The position numbers were made by a program, and so were the translations under genes. Under the pieces are notes generated by a model that was not told the DNA's origin, did no database searches, and saw only the letters and a program-made list of their open reading frames with translations. Below are positions 11,982-23,944 of a stretch of 64,000 nucleotides of DNA, in pieces. The DNA lies in NCBI GenBank assembly GCA_905221605.1, contig CAJNDS010000191.1:367501-431500 (forward strand). The letters run 5' to 3'. This stretch comes from Symbiodinium natans (taxonomy: Eukaryota > Sar > Dinophyceae > Suessiales > Symbiodiniaceae). Position 1 is the first letter of the stretch. The number at the start of each line of letters is the position of its first letter.

Positions 11982-14900
11982 TGTAGGCGCTGTTTGGCGG
12001 CAAGGGCATCTCTTCAGAAATGCCGCTGCTGATGATGGCCGAACCCGCCTGTCAGGTAAAGAGGTTATCCTTAATATACTCCTAAGTATGGCCCCGGGCA
12101 TCTCACGCTTTCAGCGTTCGCACCAAAGAAGATTTTGTGACAGGTTGGTTCAGCTCTTGTCAGTATGTCCTGAGCATTGGCCTCTCCTCTCACCGCAAAA
12201 ATAGACAAGCTCTGCTAGTCCAATGAAGCAAGAAATGCAAATCTCTTGCCGTGGGGTAGTTCCTACGACTACTAGGTTGGCTGATCATCACCACTACGGA
12301 ATACTGCGGCCTCAAAAGCATGTCGTGATGTTCTGCTCAAGACTGCCCTCTGAGATGGTCAGGAATCGCCCCCGATTCATTCTCGCCGCGACATGGGGGG
12401 GGGGGGCGGGAGCTAAACCGCCCAACAAAAACCTTGGGTGGGAGCTGACGTGTGGCTCCTAAAGGCGAGCCCGTCATTCCTTTAACGGGGCCTGCGAAGC
12501 AAACACTTCGAAGAAGAGCTGGTCATCTTGCGTGAAAGTTAGGCGCTGGGCTGGACGGGCAGCTTCTCCTGGCAAAAGCTGCCGACTTAGGAAGGGCTAG
12601 GGTTTAGGGTTTAGGGTTTAGGGTTTAGGGCTGCTTCTGATTGTGATAACTAAACGTGCTCTGAACTGTGGGGTGTGTTAGAACGCAAAAAAGAGAATAC
12701 CGGCCTGTGCTTGATAGCGTCTGCATGCATATACCCTACAAGGAACTACAACGTATTTTGTGGCCCCGACAGGTCTGTTTTCGACCTCAACTCTCCAACT
12801 AGGTCTATAGTACAGGGATGTATAGGGCACGAGGGCTTCTGCATGCTGATTCCTCCAGCCGCTGCATCAAAACATATGAAAACCAAGAATCCACCAATCT
12901 CCAGCAGCTCACAGACTTCGTTCGAGACACTCACAACAAGGAACCAAGCACAGCTCGAGAGGAGTGATGTGAAGGTACTTGCGACAATTAAGCACAGGCA
13001 TTTGCGCGTTCAAGCAAGGGGTCCCTGCAGGGAGAGAACGCCACCAGCGGTCTTGTTGATCAGCTGGGCCACCCCAATGATGCCTGCCTTAAAGGCCTTA
13101 TCCCGATCGCCGAGACCGCCGAGCTTGCTTGGGGTTTGTACTCTGTGTTTTGGGGGGGGTTATACTTTGGGATGCTCCCCCTGATACTAACAGTCCTGGG
13201 ATTATAACAAGGGGTTCAATAATCTCTATCAAGGACTGCTAGGACAAGGGGGAACATCCCAATTTATACTCTTTGAGCCCAAGTTGTCCACCCAAATTCA
13301 CAATCACAAGCATCTCTCGAAGCTGCACGCCACATGTCTAGGATTGACTGGGCATGTTCACGCTCCTAGCACACGCAACGACTCTTGCATACGCAGGCCA
13401 AGGTGCTCGTATTGGTACACAAAGAATGTTGCGCGTCTGGAAACCTGCAGACAGAAGCCTAGATCTGCTACGAGCGACGTAAATCCAACAGCCCGAAACC
13501 CTAAACCATCTGGGGGGGTGGCAGCTGAGACCTAGTAAAGCAGCGGTGCGCTCTGATAGGTAGTCTGCACGAGGCACGTTCCCGAGCGGGCACCGTTTGC
13601 CTGTAGAATTCTTGGGTCTTGCGATCAGCTTCCACCACTGTTAACTATACCCCCCTTAGAACCTTAGAACCTTAATGCAAATATGATCTTTAATATCCTC
13701 TTGGGTTTTATATAAGCAAAAAAAATTCCCAAGGGGGTTATAGTTAAACTGGAAAGCATACATCTGGTCTGTGACCATTGGTTAATTATTGAGTACTGTT
13801 CCTTTTCTTGTTGGCATGCGCATCGACCCGCTAGAAAACAAGACGACCGAGGTAAAACTGTCGGTGGTCTGACTCCTGGCTTAAGATTTTTCTACAGACC
13901 ACGCATTCTTTCTGCCGGTTGGCTTTATAAGTTTTCAAAGGACACAAGGGAAACCGGGTACCAATGGCCCTCCTTGCAACTGGTGAATCAACGACAGATG
14001 CGGTAGGAGTGAAGTATGGGCCCGCCCCCCCGTTTCATGGTTCCTGTTACCCATGAAGAAAACCAAGGGGTCCAGATTTGGGGATGCTTTCTCTTCATGA
14101 CCAGGGCTGAAGTTCAACATCAAGGGTGCACCAGGTGGAGCCTTGAACGGGGAAGGCACACATTACCTTCGGCTACAGCCCTATAGGGGCATCCCAAACC
14201 TTCCCAGAACTCAAACAGGGCCCGCACCGGTCTTTCGATCGATCTCGGTATTGAATCTGGAGTCTGCGTATGCATCGATGATGATGAGTGGCTCGCCTGG
14301 CTGTGACTGGGTGGGTGACTCCTCTGGCCTATGACTTCGAGAGGTTGCCTCCAGACGCATAATGATTTCAGATTGTCTGACAAACCTAGGGCCCGTGAGA
14401 TCCAGGAACCACGAAGAAATGAGAGGGTACTTACATAATGAATACAAGGGCGAAGCGACACCGACGCCACAAATTGGCATCGATGCCGATACTGGATTAA
14501 GAAAGTCAGGCTCCCAAAGGAGCTGCAGTATTGACTTTGGTTTGCATGTTGTTGCGGGGCTTCTTCACCGGTTCCAGAGGGCGAAGAACCGAGGACTCTT
14601 GCAGCAGTCAAGGCATGAAGGCCATCGCAATAGGTTTGGGGTTTGGAGAACAAACCGGCCTGAACAAGCCACACTTCCAGCCACTCCAGAATTGAAGGGT
14701 ATGCGAATCTCCTTCCCGGTGGAATTCACCTCAGCTTTTGCGCTTGTTCTCAAGCGGTCTTTCCTCAGGTACAGTACGGCCTGCGCGCAATCCTGACACC
14801 TGGCGGTCCGTCCGTACACGTAGTTTCCCAGGGTCTGTCGTGGGAGGTAGCTGTCTAGCGTTTCCATATGTGTATATATATATATATTTATATATTTATA

Positions 14901-15626
14901 TTAATTTATTTATTTATTTATATGGTACATACACATGAGCATGTTCACGCAAGCACATATCTATATCATATATCCATCTATATCTATGGCTCACCTCACC
15001 TACGCTAGACCCTGCCGACATTTCATGAGGGAAATGAGAGAGGTGGTGCTGAGCTACAGCACTAAGCCGACACCTTTCAGATAACCCTAACAACCCTATA
15101 ATTGAGGGAACAGGTCGAGGCATGGTTTTGTTGGGTGCGGATCGGTCCCATCAGACGACTTGCTAGCAAGCCTAAGAGAAGCCGGTCAAGATCCAACACA
15201 GTAGCGAATATGCGTGGCCATTTCTGATAAACCATTTGTCTCGATTTTTGGGAAGATTTTCCACCAAGCAGCAGTAGAGTACAACTCCTTGTGCTGCCTG
15301 TCAACCAGGAAGACCTTAAGTGCCAAGTCCAAGCAGAGTTGACCGCATAAGTGCACTTGGTATCTTCTTTGAGTGTTTGCTGTGTGTGAGGGGGTTTACA
15401 ACATGTTGAGCTAGCTTTTTTTCGCGGTCGGAAAAAAATGCCCTCGACTAGCCCTTGACTACGCACACACATCAGAACAAAGCATTCCACACAGGGCCCA
15501 AAGCCCAAATAGCAACACGCCCACAGCAGTTCGGCCCAAGCTGCACTGGCCACTTCGGCACCCACAAGGCCTTTAGCCTCGTCCATCAGTCGGGTCAAGA
15601 CCATCTCCACACTGAGGTCCACGTTC
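11982..15626 (-). CDS. GAF-domain protein, cyclic-nucleotide phosphodiesterase/cyclase type (partial, 8 exons)
   Basis: I read a whole GAF domain across eight exons: 15626-15545, 15314-15270, 14729-14660, 14296-14228, 13444-13407, 13123-13040, 12545-12492 and 12048-11982. Phases agree at all seven joins. In order the protein shows an N-terminal helix (VEMVLTRLMDEAKGLVGAE), VFLVDRQHKELYS, KEIRIPFNSGVAGSVA, GEPLIIIDAYADSRFN, DRKTGFQTRNILCVPIR, GIIGVAQLINK, FTQDDQLFFEVFASQ and AGSAI. This is the order of GAF domains in cyclic-nucleotide phosphodiesterases and CyaB-type adenylyl cyclases, where the domain binds cAMP or cGMP and controls the catalytic part. The NKFDE signature is present except that its last E is Q. 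Five of seven donors read as GC, two as GT; some donors have close alternatives. The last donor (GT) implies further exons below 11980. I found neither a catalytic domain nor the start codon, so the enzyme class is unproven. The GAF call itself is strong. Confidence 0.82.
12599..12632. repeat. Telomere-like tract (TTTAGGG)n inside a GAF-gene intron
   Basis: About five TTTAGGG units lie between the exons at 13123-13040 and 12545-12492. Confidence 0.9.
13167..13263. mobile_element. MITE-like element, GGGATG-type inverted repeats
   Basis: The ends TTGGGATGCTCCCCCT and AGGGGGAACATCCCAA are 16-bp inverted repeats with one mismatch. TTATACT occurs immediately outside the left end and 1 bp outside the right end, a likely target duplication. 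The 97-bp body has no coding capacity. It lies in the GAF-gene intron 13406-13124. A related, right-truncated copy starts near 46956. Confidence 0.7.
13641..13747. mobile_element. MITE-like element, CTATAC-type inverted repeats, TTAA flanks
   Basis: TTAACTATACCCCCCTT at the left pairs with AAGGGGGTTATAGTTAA at the right, with one mismatch over 17 bp. TTAA stands at both outer ends, the target preference of piggyBac-like transposases. It lies in the GAF-gene intron 14227-13445. A homologous copy is at 45359-45460. Confidence 0.7.
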
Positions 15627-15639
15627 CTGGGGGGCTCTG

Positions 15640-17500
15640 CACCCTAAACCCCTAAACCGAAACCCGAATCCCCAAATCCTACGCATAAGCCTTCTTAAGG
15701 TCCAGGACTGGGTGCGAATGGGCCAAGCACCCGCTATTTCCAACCTTTCTTGCATCTGAATTCTGCACGCAATGTACCACCTCAACTCTAAACCCTGGCA
15801 TCCCACCCAATACACGGCCAAACTTGTCGGCAAAGGCCTGCGCCTTAACCCTATAGTGGTGCCCTGCACCGCCTGCGACAAAGGCCTAACAACTAGAAGA
15901 GGGTTGTGGGGGTTATTCTTATATAGGGAATAGAAGGGAGTACTTTTAGTGATTTTCTGACCCCTATACTATACTCTATGAGGCGCAGACGTCTAGGTAG
16001 AATCCTGAGAAGGGCGATGGGTGCTCTGGCTTGGCGTGGCATGGTCTATACCAACTGGTGCTCCTCCTGCCTCCCGGGGACCATGCCTTATTCTGATTTG
16101 TTACTGTTATTATGATCTATGTACTAAGTACTTACTGAACATATACATACATACATACATACATACATACATACATACAGATGTTTCACTTGTGGGGTGG
16201 GGGAATGGGAAGGGGAGGAGCCACACGGCCAAGGCGCAACAGAATAGAACCTCAGTCATCAATGCGAGACGCGAGCAGCAACATGGGCAAGAGATGCTTA
16301 GCAAGAAAAAAAGGACCGCACCATGCCGATCAAATAGCATCCCAGGTGTCTCGGACGACGACGCCGACGACGACGACGACTGCTGCCGCTACAACTACTA
16401 CCGGAGAGGAACTAAAGGCTAACAGTTTGGGACTGTAAAGGGGTTCTATTGCTTCATAAGATAAAAGGGTGCTTATATAACTAACTTACTACAAAGGCGA
16501 CATCCATGCCTGCTTGCGTCAAGGAGCATTGCATGAGCGAGTCGATGGTGCTCAAGATCGCCTCGGATGTAGGGCACTTGGCTTTGGAGGTTCGGTGTCT
16601 TTGGAGCAGTTGCGATGTAGGCTGCAGAATTGAGGTTTAAGGATTCGACTGGGAGGATTCCGCCGGGAGTAGCGCGAAGAAACTTGAGTCTCTGGCTGCC
16701 CTGTGCCTCTGAGGAGCTCGTGCAGAAATGATTTCTTTCGTTCTTTGTTTCAAGAGGCTTAGGGCACTAGGCCTTCGCACTGGATGCGCCGTTGAGGTCG
16801 TCTCTCGCGCTTCTTGTGTTTTCGATCTTTCTCTTTATTTTGTCTGCCTTTCTTGCTTCCTTCCTTTCCGCCTTCTCTCTCTCTCTCTCTCTATCTCCAC
16901 ACGCATCGCCTCCGTGAAGGGAGCCGCCCCGCAGGGCGGGACTCTCTCTCCTCGCTCTCTCTCTCTCTCTCTTTCTCTCTCTCTGTCCCTATATCTCCAA
17001 ACTCCTATATCTCTACCTACCCGCCCCTGTGTTACGGGTATTCAATGTTAAGCCGGTGGAGCACAGGGCCAGCAATGCCACTCATCTCGCACGACCCCCT
17101 AGCCACAACCTCCTGTTAATGTTTCCGTCCCAGCTCCCCCCTGTTCGGTCAAGACTCTCTCTTTTCCCTCGCTCGCTCAAGTTGAGGGGCTCAGGGCCCA
17201 GCCTTAGACCCTGCAGACAGGTGGCTGAGTTGCAGCTGAACTTGCCGTGCCGCTTGACCAGGCCAGCCGTGGTATGCTGGATGGCCTTTCACTGTCCCAA
17301 CTGCAGATGACGAGTACAAAGTTAAGCAAGCAATTGCGCTGCCTGTGGCGAATCTGTGCATCTGCGCACAAGCACTTTCTTCTAAGTCTCCATGTGCATC
17401 CTCTAGAAGTAAGGGAGAGGAAGAGCGATGGGGGGCCCAAGTTGATGAGATGCTCTTGTGAAGCTGATGGTCGCCCTCCCTCCATCATTCAACCCTGCAT
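15640..17500. other. No gene recognised
   Basis: It holds a short telomere-like stretch (15640-15660), a TACA microsatellite (16143-16178), GAC triplets (16356-16381) and CT-rich runs (16873-16895, 16950-16985). Upstream exons of the GAF gene may lie in 15.65-16 kb but were not identified. Confidence 0.45.
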
Positions 17501-17505
17501 CGTGC

Positions 17506-17634
17506 CAACGCAAGTCCGAACCAAAGAAGCCTCGCGGTGACGAGATAGCACCTGCTCGAAGTACTCTTCCTGAGTAGCTCCGGCTTCGGCACGCAAGGAA
17601 CAAGATGAGGACGGATCTACTTCGAGCGAGATAG
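17506..17634 (-). CDS. Candidate orphan exon
   Basis: The minus-strand frame SISLEVDPSSSCSLRAEAG continues as ATQEEYFEQVLSRHREASLV. It has coding-like composition, with charged helix residues and few rare codons. No family is recognised and no splice partner was found; internal AG/GT dinucleotides allow shorter exons. Confidence 0.25.
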
Positions 17635-17639
17635 AATGA

Positions 17640-20600
17640 AACAGTAGCGTACTTGAACCCTGAGAATATAGGAGTTGACGTTGAGTTTCAACAGTCACAC
17701 AGCTAAAGTCAATATTAAATCCCCGCCAAGGCCAACATGCTTTACTTGGGTTAAGGTTGAAAGATTGAGGGTTGAGGATGTTCAGGTTGAAGGCTTGAGG
17801 GTTGAAGTTGAAAAGTTGCTAGTTACCTAGTTCCCAATCGTTCAGATGTTACAAATCCAAATTTGGGCCCAACTGCCTACATGGTGTGGTGACATGTCTA
17901 GGATCCAATTTGGCAATCATCTGTGCTTTGCAAGATTTTGCAATGCATCCGAACTGGCGCACCCGAACCAGTCAATCTGAGCCCGAATACAGACACCGAG
18001 CATCACTGACACCTCGACTAAAGAGGCCCAGTCACAATTGCATTTCGAAGCGCGTGATTTGGCCTGAGGGGCCGTCGCAGGCCCTAAACAACAAGCCCTG
18101 AAATTGGAGGTAGGCTTCTCGGGAACTGTACCGGCTCTCACTCTTACCACATGGCAGAGTCATAAGCTTAAGCTTTCAGGACTCCCCTGTTGTGTTTTGT
18201 CGCAGAGGTAGTTGCAGATAAACGTGCAGAATTGATTGCCAGGAACCTGGCACAGGTGAATGTCATCTGTTTCCACTTAGCAAGTACCTGCATCTCCTCA
18301 GCATGCGCCTGATATCACCTCTGTGGAAGAGGGTTGTGTTTTGGGTTTTTTGGGTTTGAGGGGGTTGGGGTCTTGGGCCACTGCTTTCACAGCACAAGCA
18401 GATCCGCAGGTCAAGGCATATACCTTTTATAGTCCCTATACACCTAAGTAGCCCCTGAAGAACCCCTAAACAATCCCTAAGGTCCCTTATAAGCGTCCCT
18501 ACTTTAGTCCCTTGATGACTGGAATCGGAGGCGAGTGGACCTGTCGTTTATGCGCCAAGCTGCCTAAATGGTGACTTGTCAGATTGTTTCTTCTCTACCC
18601 TAAACCCTAAACCCTAAACCCTAAACCCTAAACCCTAAACCCTAAACCATGGTGGCATCCCTACGGCCACTCCTCTTCATGCAGCCCTCAACCCTAAACC
18701 CTCAACCCCAAACCGGACCAGTCGTTCCTTCCTGATCTGCTCTGCAATCAGAGCAGTCCCTCTGTCTTGGGGTTTACTATTCTGGGGACAACATTTCTCA
18801 TTTTTTGGGACGGGGGAAGTCCCAGAACTACAGAAGATCATGAAATCAGTAGACCCGGGCCGCCCCCAAACATTGTCCGACACGAAGCTAATATGGGGGT
18901 TTCCGAAACTAGGGGTACCCAAATACCCATATCTGAGGCCGAGACCTGAAAAGCTGCTTGATCTGCATAAGCATGCATCAAAACGCGTCTCACAAGTCTA
19001 GGCCCTGGGCACAAAGGACTTCTGTGGCAGCTTCGCCCCACTCACAGGGGAAGTGTCCTGCCACTGTCGGACCCTAAACCCTAAACCCTAAACCCTAAAC
19101 CCTAAACCCTAAACCCTAAACCCTAAACCCTACACAAACAATTTAGGCCATGGGTGGCCGGTTGCTGCTACTACTGCTGCTACGACTGCGACGACGACTA
19201 AGCCTACCAAAACCACGCATCTCCTGCTGCCCAGCGTGTCTGCCCATTTTTAAGTAGAACCGCGGGTTTAGGGTTTAGGGTTTTTTTTGGCACCCGACTA
19301 GCCACAGCAAAGCGGGGATGATAGGTCGGTCTCGAAGAACGGTAAAAAAACTTCCCCTGGGATGTGGGATTACTATCCCTACCCGGAGGATTCTAGCCGT
19401 GAGGCATTCAGGGGAGGACATATGTGGGTTCTAAGCTGCCACGTTCAGCCTTGAAACGCTCAACAGGAACAAAGTTCACAAGCCCCAAAGCCAACCACAC
19501 GCCTAAAACCAACCTAAATACCCTCAAGCACTTGGCTGAACAGGCCCATCGACCAACTTAGTGAGCGGGTAGCAAGTATGAGCCCCCCTCCCACGTGTGG
19601 TCCCAACTTAACTATGCACATGGCAGTAGTATCGCCTGCCGGGCTAGGCGTTTCAAAGGGCCCTGCCCTCTCTTGATGTCCTTGAGGGGACGCGGGCCAG
19701 TGGCGGATAGCACATTAACAAGAACCAAGCAAAATTTCAACAACTCAGTACAGACCAAACAGCTCCTAACCCCACGCCCATGCATCCAGTCTGACAACAT
19801 GGCATGGTTACAAATGGCTACGAAATGCTCGCGGGGATGCAGCAGGTCAGTGCGGGGCCACGTAACAACAGTTGATGGTCCAGAAGGACGCAATACCCAC
19901 CTAGCAAACCGGATGGATCTTCATTCAGCCCGCGGTGCACCCCCCTGTGAGACTGCTGGCCTTAGGAGGCAGCCCGCTGTGGCATATCTCAAAGGCGAAC
20001 TGCCCGAGCACCGATGAGTGAAATCTGCTATAGACCCGCCTGTGGCCCGTTCATGAGTACAAAATTCCCCGCGCAGTTCCCCTTTGCTGTGTGTGGAGGC
20101 TGACATACACCTCACTGCTACTGTGTACACGGCCTGCCTAGGCTCATTGGTCTAGGGAGGCAGTCGAGGCCCATCTCAACCCGACAATTTGCAGCAACAG
20201 ACTAAGTAGAGTACACAACCAAAGGACATACAAGAAGTCGTCGGGCATGTGGCCTTGTGTGAGCAACTGTCATGATCCGCACGAGGTCGGTCCTAAATTC
20301 AGGTCATGGGCACGCCTGTGGCCGCTGAGAGATAAGGGACTACCCTCGGGTAGTGCAGATCACAACCTTTCTGTGAGGTCGTCAAGACTTCACCAACAGT
20401 GCTGTTAGGTTGGACGCAAATCCAGCCCCGCGTGGCGTCAAGTCGGATGATTCGCAGCAAGATTTCGACTATGGGCACGCCTGTGGCCAATTCGTGAATC
20501 AGTGTAACCTCATCCGACTTGCGACGACATGTCAAAGGGAGTGGCTCTACTGTCGCTCTGATCTAAGTCTTGGTGCACCTTTGACAACGGACTAAGAACC

Positions 20601-22460
20601 AAGGCCTACTAGGCCAACTACAACTGTAAACCTGAATAGTCATGGCCACAGCTGTATATGCCTTTTCACCAAGACTTAGGGGAGCCTGGCGGACATGCTT
20701 GCGAGGGCATGCAGCGAATTACGAATTAAGGGAGCTTTATATGACGACCGTCAAATTAAGGGAGCCATGTAAAAGACCCTTAAACCTTAGAAACGGAAGA
20801 CAAGCCCACCCAAAAGTTGAGGTCGTGCACCGAATTTACGAATTACGAATTCAGAGGAGCTCAGTATGACGAAGTATGAATTACAAATTAGGGGAGCTCT
20901 GCGGCCACAAGTAGGTCAAAAAAACAGAAACAGGTAGACACCAAAGTCTGACCACCAGAGAATATACAACTGAAACCTTCGTCTATGGCCTGTCAGAGCT
21001 GTCGTGGATGTGTGAGACTGAATTACAAATTACAAATTTGGAAGGACCCGTGTTTGTTAATTTTCATGCACAGAGCAGAGCTTGGGAATGCCCGCTGTGT
21101 TGCGCAGGTGCCAGTCAGGCTCTGTCAGCTCACTTTGCCACGTTCCTCTGCCAGTCATTCATTTTGCCTACCTCCTCTGTGTGTAGTGCATCCCACCACA
21201 ACCAGCAGCCATCTCTCCCCATGGCCAGCGCATTTCTGTCCTCTGTGCTCCCGCTAGGAAGTTCATCGCCCTGGATGTCAGCAAGAGCCTTGCGAGTGGT
21301 CTGGATCCGCCGCACAGGCTTCAATGGATCTTGTACAGCATTGCTGTCTTCCCCATATTCAGCGTCTATGTTACGACATGTCCTTCACAAAGGTTCACAG
21401 CCAAAGACAACGGTTCACAGCCAAAGTTCCACTGGCGGCCTGGGTCTGGTGCACCTCGCGGCGGTCTGGATCTGCTGCACATATTCCGGTCAAGTTTGGA
21501 TCAGGCGGCCTTTCTGCGATTGATCTTTCGCGGAGCGGTTGTCGCCCCCGCAGTCAGTCTCGCCCCACGAGTGGCCTGTTCCCTTTGCCAGAATTGCAGG
21601 AGAAGTCCTCTAAGGGGCTTTGAACCTGCCGCATTGTCCTCAGCTGTTCTGTTTCCCGGGCCTCTGGTGCCGAGGACGCCGATCCAGAGGAGATGACGCC
21701 ACAGCCATGGCTGCACGGAGTGACCACTAGGGTTACAGTCACCTAGTAGGGGGGGACTTACAAATGAGTCAAGGATAGGGGAATAGGGAGGATAGGGAGG
21801 ATAGGGAGGGGAGTCACAGACGGGAGAGCAAGAGGCTGGAGAGGCGAGAGCGCAGAAGAGCCAAGACGAGGCGACGACCTGGAGCGGACGCAAAGCCGGG
21901 GGCATGGCGTGGCGGCAGGACGTCAGTCCTTTACGTTAAGTGGTTCAGGGCAGTGGCCTACTTCAAAGAGCATGTTGGCTGCCTGCATTAGTGTGCTGTG
22001 TGGGTACATTTTGGCGTCAGAGGCGGTCGCCTGTAATCAAGCATTCTGCCCAAACAGACATGTATGTGCAAAGATTCACTCGCCCTCCCCTCCACCGGCA
22101 CGCACAGCCATCACGGGTGCATGCGAAGTCTGCAAAACATGCATGGGTGCGTGCATCGGCCTCTAATTGACTTGCATATCCCCCGTTGAGAGGGGAGCAT
22201 GGATGTTCATTCATGTCGCGTGCTGGTTTTCCTCCGAGTTAGCCCGGCTCAGCCTGGCTGGGAGGGTCTTGGCTCGTTTGATACGCTGGGGTGGGTCAGG
22301 GTGTATCGAATGTTCAGGCTGAGGGCTCAGTGGTTGCGCGCGTTTCAGGCACGGGGGGGGCTGGGGGTTCCGTGGGCGTGTACGCGGCGGGCCGGGGGAA
22401 GGCGATGTTCGGGTTGCAGCGGACGAGGGTTTCGGTTGTTCAAGCCACGGGACCTCATTT
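17640..22460. other. No gene recognised; local repeats
   Basis: Telomere-like tracts lie at 18597-18649 and 19072-19132. GGGCACGCCTGTGGCC is repeated at 20308 and 20473. GAATTACGAATT/AATTACAAATTA words recur over 20711-21040 beside GGGAGCT. GGTTCACAGCCAAAG is repeated at 21392 and 21412. GATAGGGAG is iterated at 21772-21812. None of the open frames is convincing. Confidence 0.45.
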
Positions 22461-22469
22461 TCGACATCC

Positions 22470-23357
22470 TCAGCATCCTCCTTCAGTAGCCTCTGCAGGT
22501 AATTGGGGGGGGGGTTTTGCCATCCCGGTGACCCGCAAACCTACGCCCTGAGTGTCTTCATCCGAGCTCGAGACATCTAGGAGCGGCACTACCTCCGTCA
22601 TCGGGGTCCGCATGGAATGAGAGGGTGGAGCTTGAACCCCTTGTCTGACGATGGTGCTTGGCAGGGACAGCTGAGCCGTTCCCGGCCACGTCGTCTGTGC
22701 GCCATACCTGCAAAGCTGCGCCTTAGTCGGCATGACACATCCTTGGGAGAGCAGCAGGGATTTGAGTTCCGTGGAGAATGTTTTCACATTCCTAGGGGTA
22801 AAAGCCACCAAGATCAGCCGACGTGTTCCAGTCCAGGGCATTGGCCCGTGGAGTAGAGTACAGGAAGAAAAGACCACGGGCATACGTTTGATGTCGTAGA
22901 CTTTACCCCTCTTCACCGCACCCTCGTGGTTCATAGCCACATCTCCCTCCGGGTGTTCAATCCAGAGATCTCCCCCGTCATGTTTCGTCAACCCCATGAC
23001 GATCGCAGGAATCGCCGAGTTCATAGGGTCTCGGTGGACACCCTTAGTGGAGCCCTCTCTGATGGTGGCCCCCGCAAATGGGATCCCCGGAGCTCTGGTC
23101 CTAATGTAGCGTGTAAGGGCCTGTGTCACGCATGGCGTGTCAAAGGTGTTGTGTACAGGCGCCTCCGAGTGTCTGTGACTGGCTCCCGTGATATAGGACC
23201 TGCCTTGTGTGGGACCCTGCAAGCATGGTTTGGGGAGAGCGTCCCAAAGGTCTAGGAGGTCCTGGGTGGTGATCCCTTCTGGTTTCTGGAGTTTGTCAAA
23301 GGCCAGTGCCTCCACTTTCTCCACCGTTTGACGAAGTTGTATCATGTTGAGTATCAC
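22470..23357 (-). CDS. 2OG-Fe(II)-oxygenase-like domain of a dinoflagellate retroelement polyprotein (fragment)
   Basis: A 295-residue frame, the longest convincing one here besides repeats. Residues 95-190 carry an iron/2-oxoglutarate signature: H108-R-D110 (VHRDPMNS), a strand-turn block GLTKHDGGDLWIE (122-134), H170 (LLHGPMPWTGTRR) and the R179/R180 region followed by LILVAFTPR. HxD...H...R spacing is that of AlkB/prolyl-hydroxylase-like folds. Very similar modules (HRD, GGxLWVE, H-x-x-PW-x-G-x-R-L-x-L-x-A-[FY]-T-x-R) are familiar from predicted dinoflagellate polyproteins next to reverse transcriptase. No reverse transcriptase, integrase or protease was found within several kb, so this looks like a detached piece. 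Both flanks are repeats, with a TTTAGGG tract at 23428-23470. The N-terminal 90 residues are not recognised. Catalysis is unproven. Confidence 0.65.
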   Translation of the reverse strand: MILNMIQLRQTVEKVEALAFDKLQKPEGITTQDLLDLWDALPKPCLQGPTQGRSYITGASHRHSEAPVHNTFDTPCVTQALTRYIRTRAPGIPFAGATIREGSTKGVHRDPMNSAIPAIVMGLTKHDGGDLWIEHPEGDVAMNHEGAVKRGKVYDIKRMPVVFSSCTLLHGPMPWTGTRRLILVAFTPRNVKTFSTELKSLLLSQGCVMPTKAQLCRYGAQTTWPGTAQLSLPSTIVRQGVQAPPSHSMRTPMTEVVPLLDVSSSDEDTQGVGLRVTGMAKPPPQLPAEATEGGC

Positions 23358-23427
23358 ACTCCTATTGTGGTTCCCAGGGTTTTCGGGGGGACCTCAAGGG
23401 GGAGGGGAGAGGAAGGAGAGATGGAGG

Positions 23428-23490
23428 AAGGTTTAGGGTTTAGGGTTTAGGGTTTAGGGTTTAGGGTTTCGGGCTTAGGGTTGGGTTTAG
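23428..23490. repeat. Telomere-like tract (TTTAGGG)n
   Basis: About six units just upstream (minus-strand sense) of the oxygenase-like frame. Confidence 0.9.
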
Positions 23491-23944
23491 GCCAAAAAGC
23501 TATCGCACCCTAATATAGACATCCGACGACACATGTCGCAGGGGCCTTGTGCTGGAGCCACTTCTCGATGTATCGACGCTCGTAGGTGTGACCATCGGAG
23601 AGAATTACCGGATCATGCATGCACCTTGCAGCATTTCGGGTCCAGTTTTTAGGGTTTGGTTTCTGCGAAGCTAGTGATGGATCGTCGATACCAACGGCAG
23701 TCGCTTTCTGAGCTCCGAATTCCCACTCTCAAAGGCATGTGCCAAAAAACTTCCTATTTAGTAGTCGACTCAGAAACTCTGAACCCTCAACCCACAACTC
23801 TGCTCCAAGCCCATGCATTGGCAGCAGAGCCACTGCCGGCTGATGGGGCCTCTCAAGTGCAACTGACATTGCTTCGGTTGCGCTCAAAAGGGCCGGGGGG
23901 TGGGGGATTAGGGTTTAGAGTTTTGGGGCTTTAGGGTCTAGTGT

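Noticed and set aside
14120-14674. A 184-residue minus-strand frame
   Set aside because: It overlaps GAF exon 14296-14228 in the wrong frame; the spliced GAF reading explains the conserved part.
15077-15622. A 181-residue minus-strand frame
   Set aside because: Only its first 26 or so residues are GAF sequence; the rest reads through introns and the next exon in the wrong frame.
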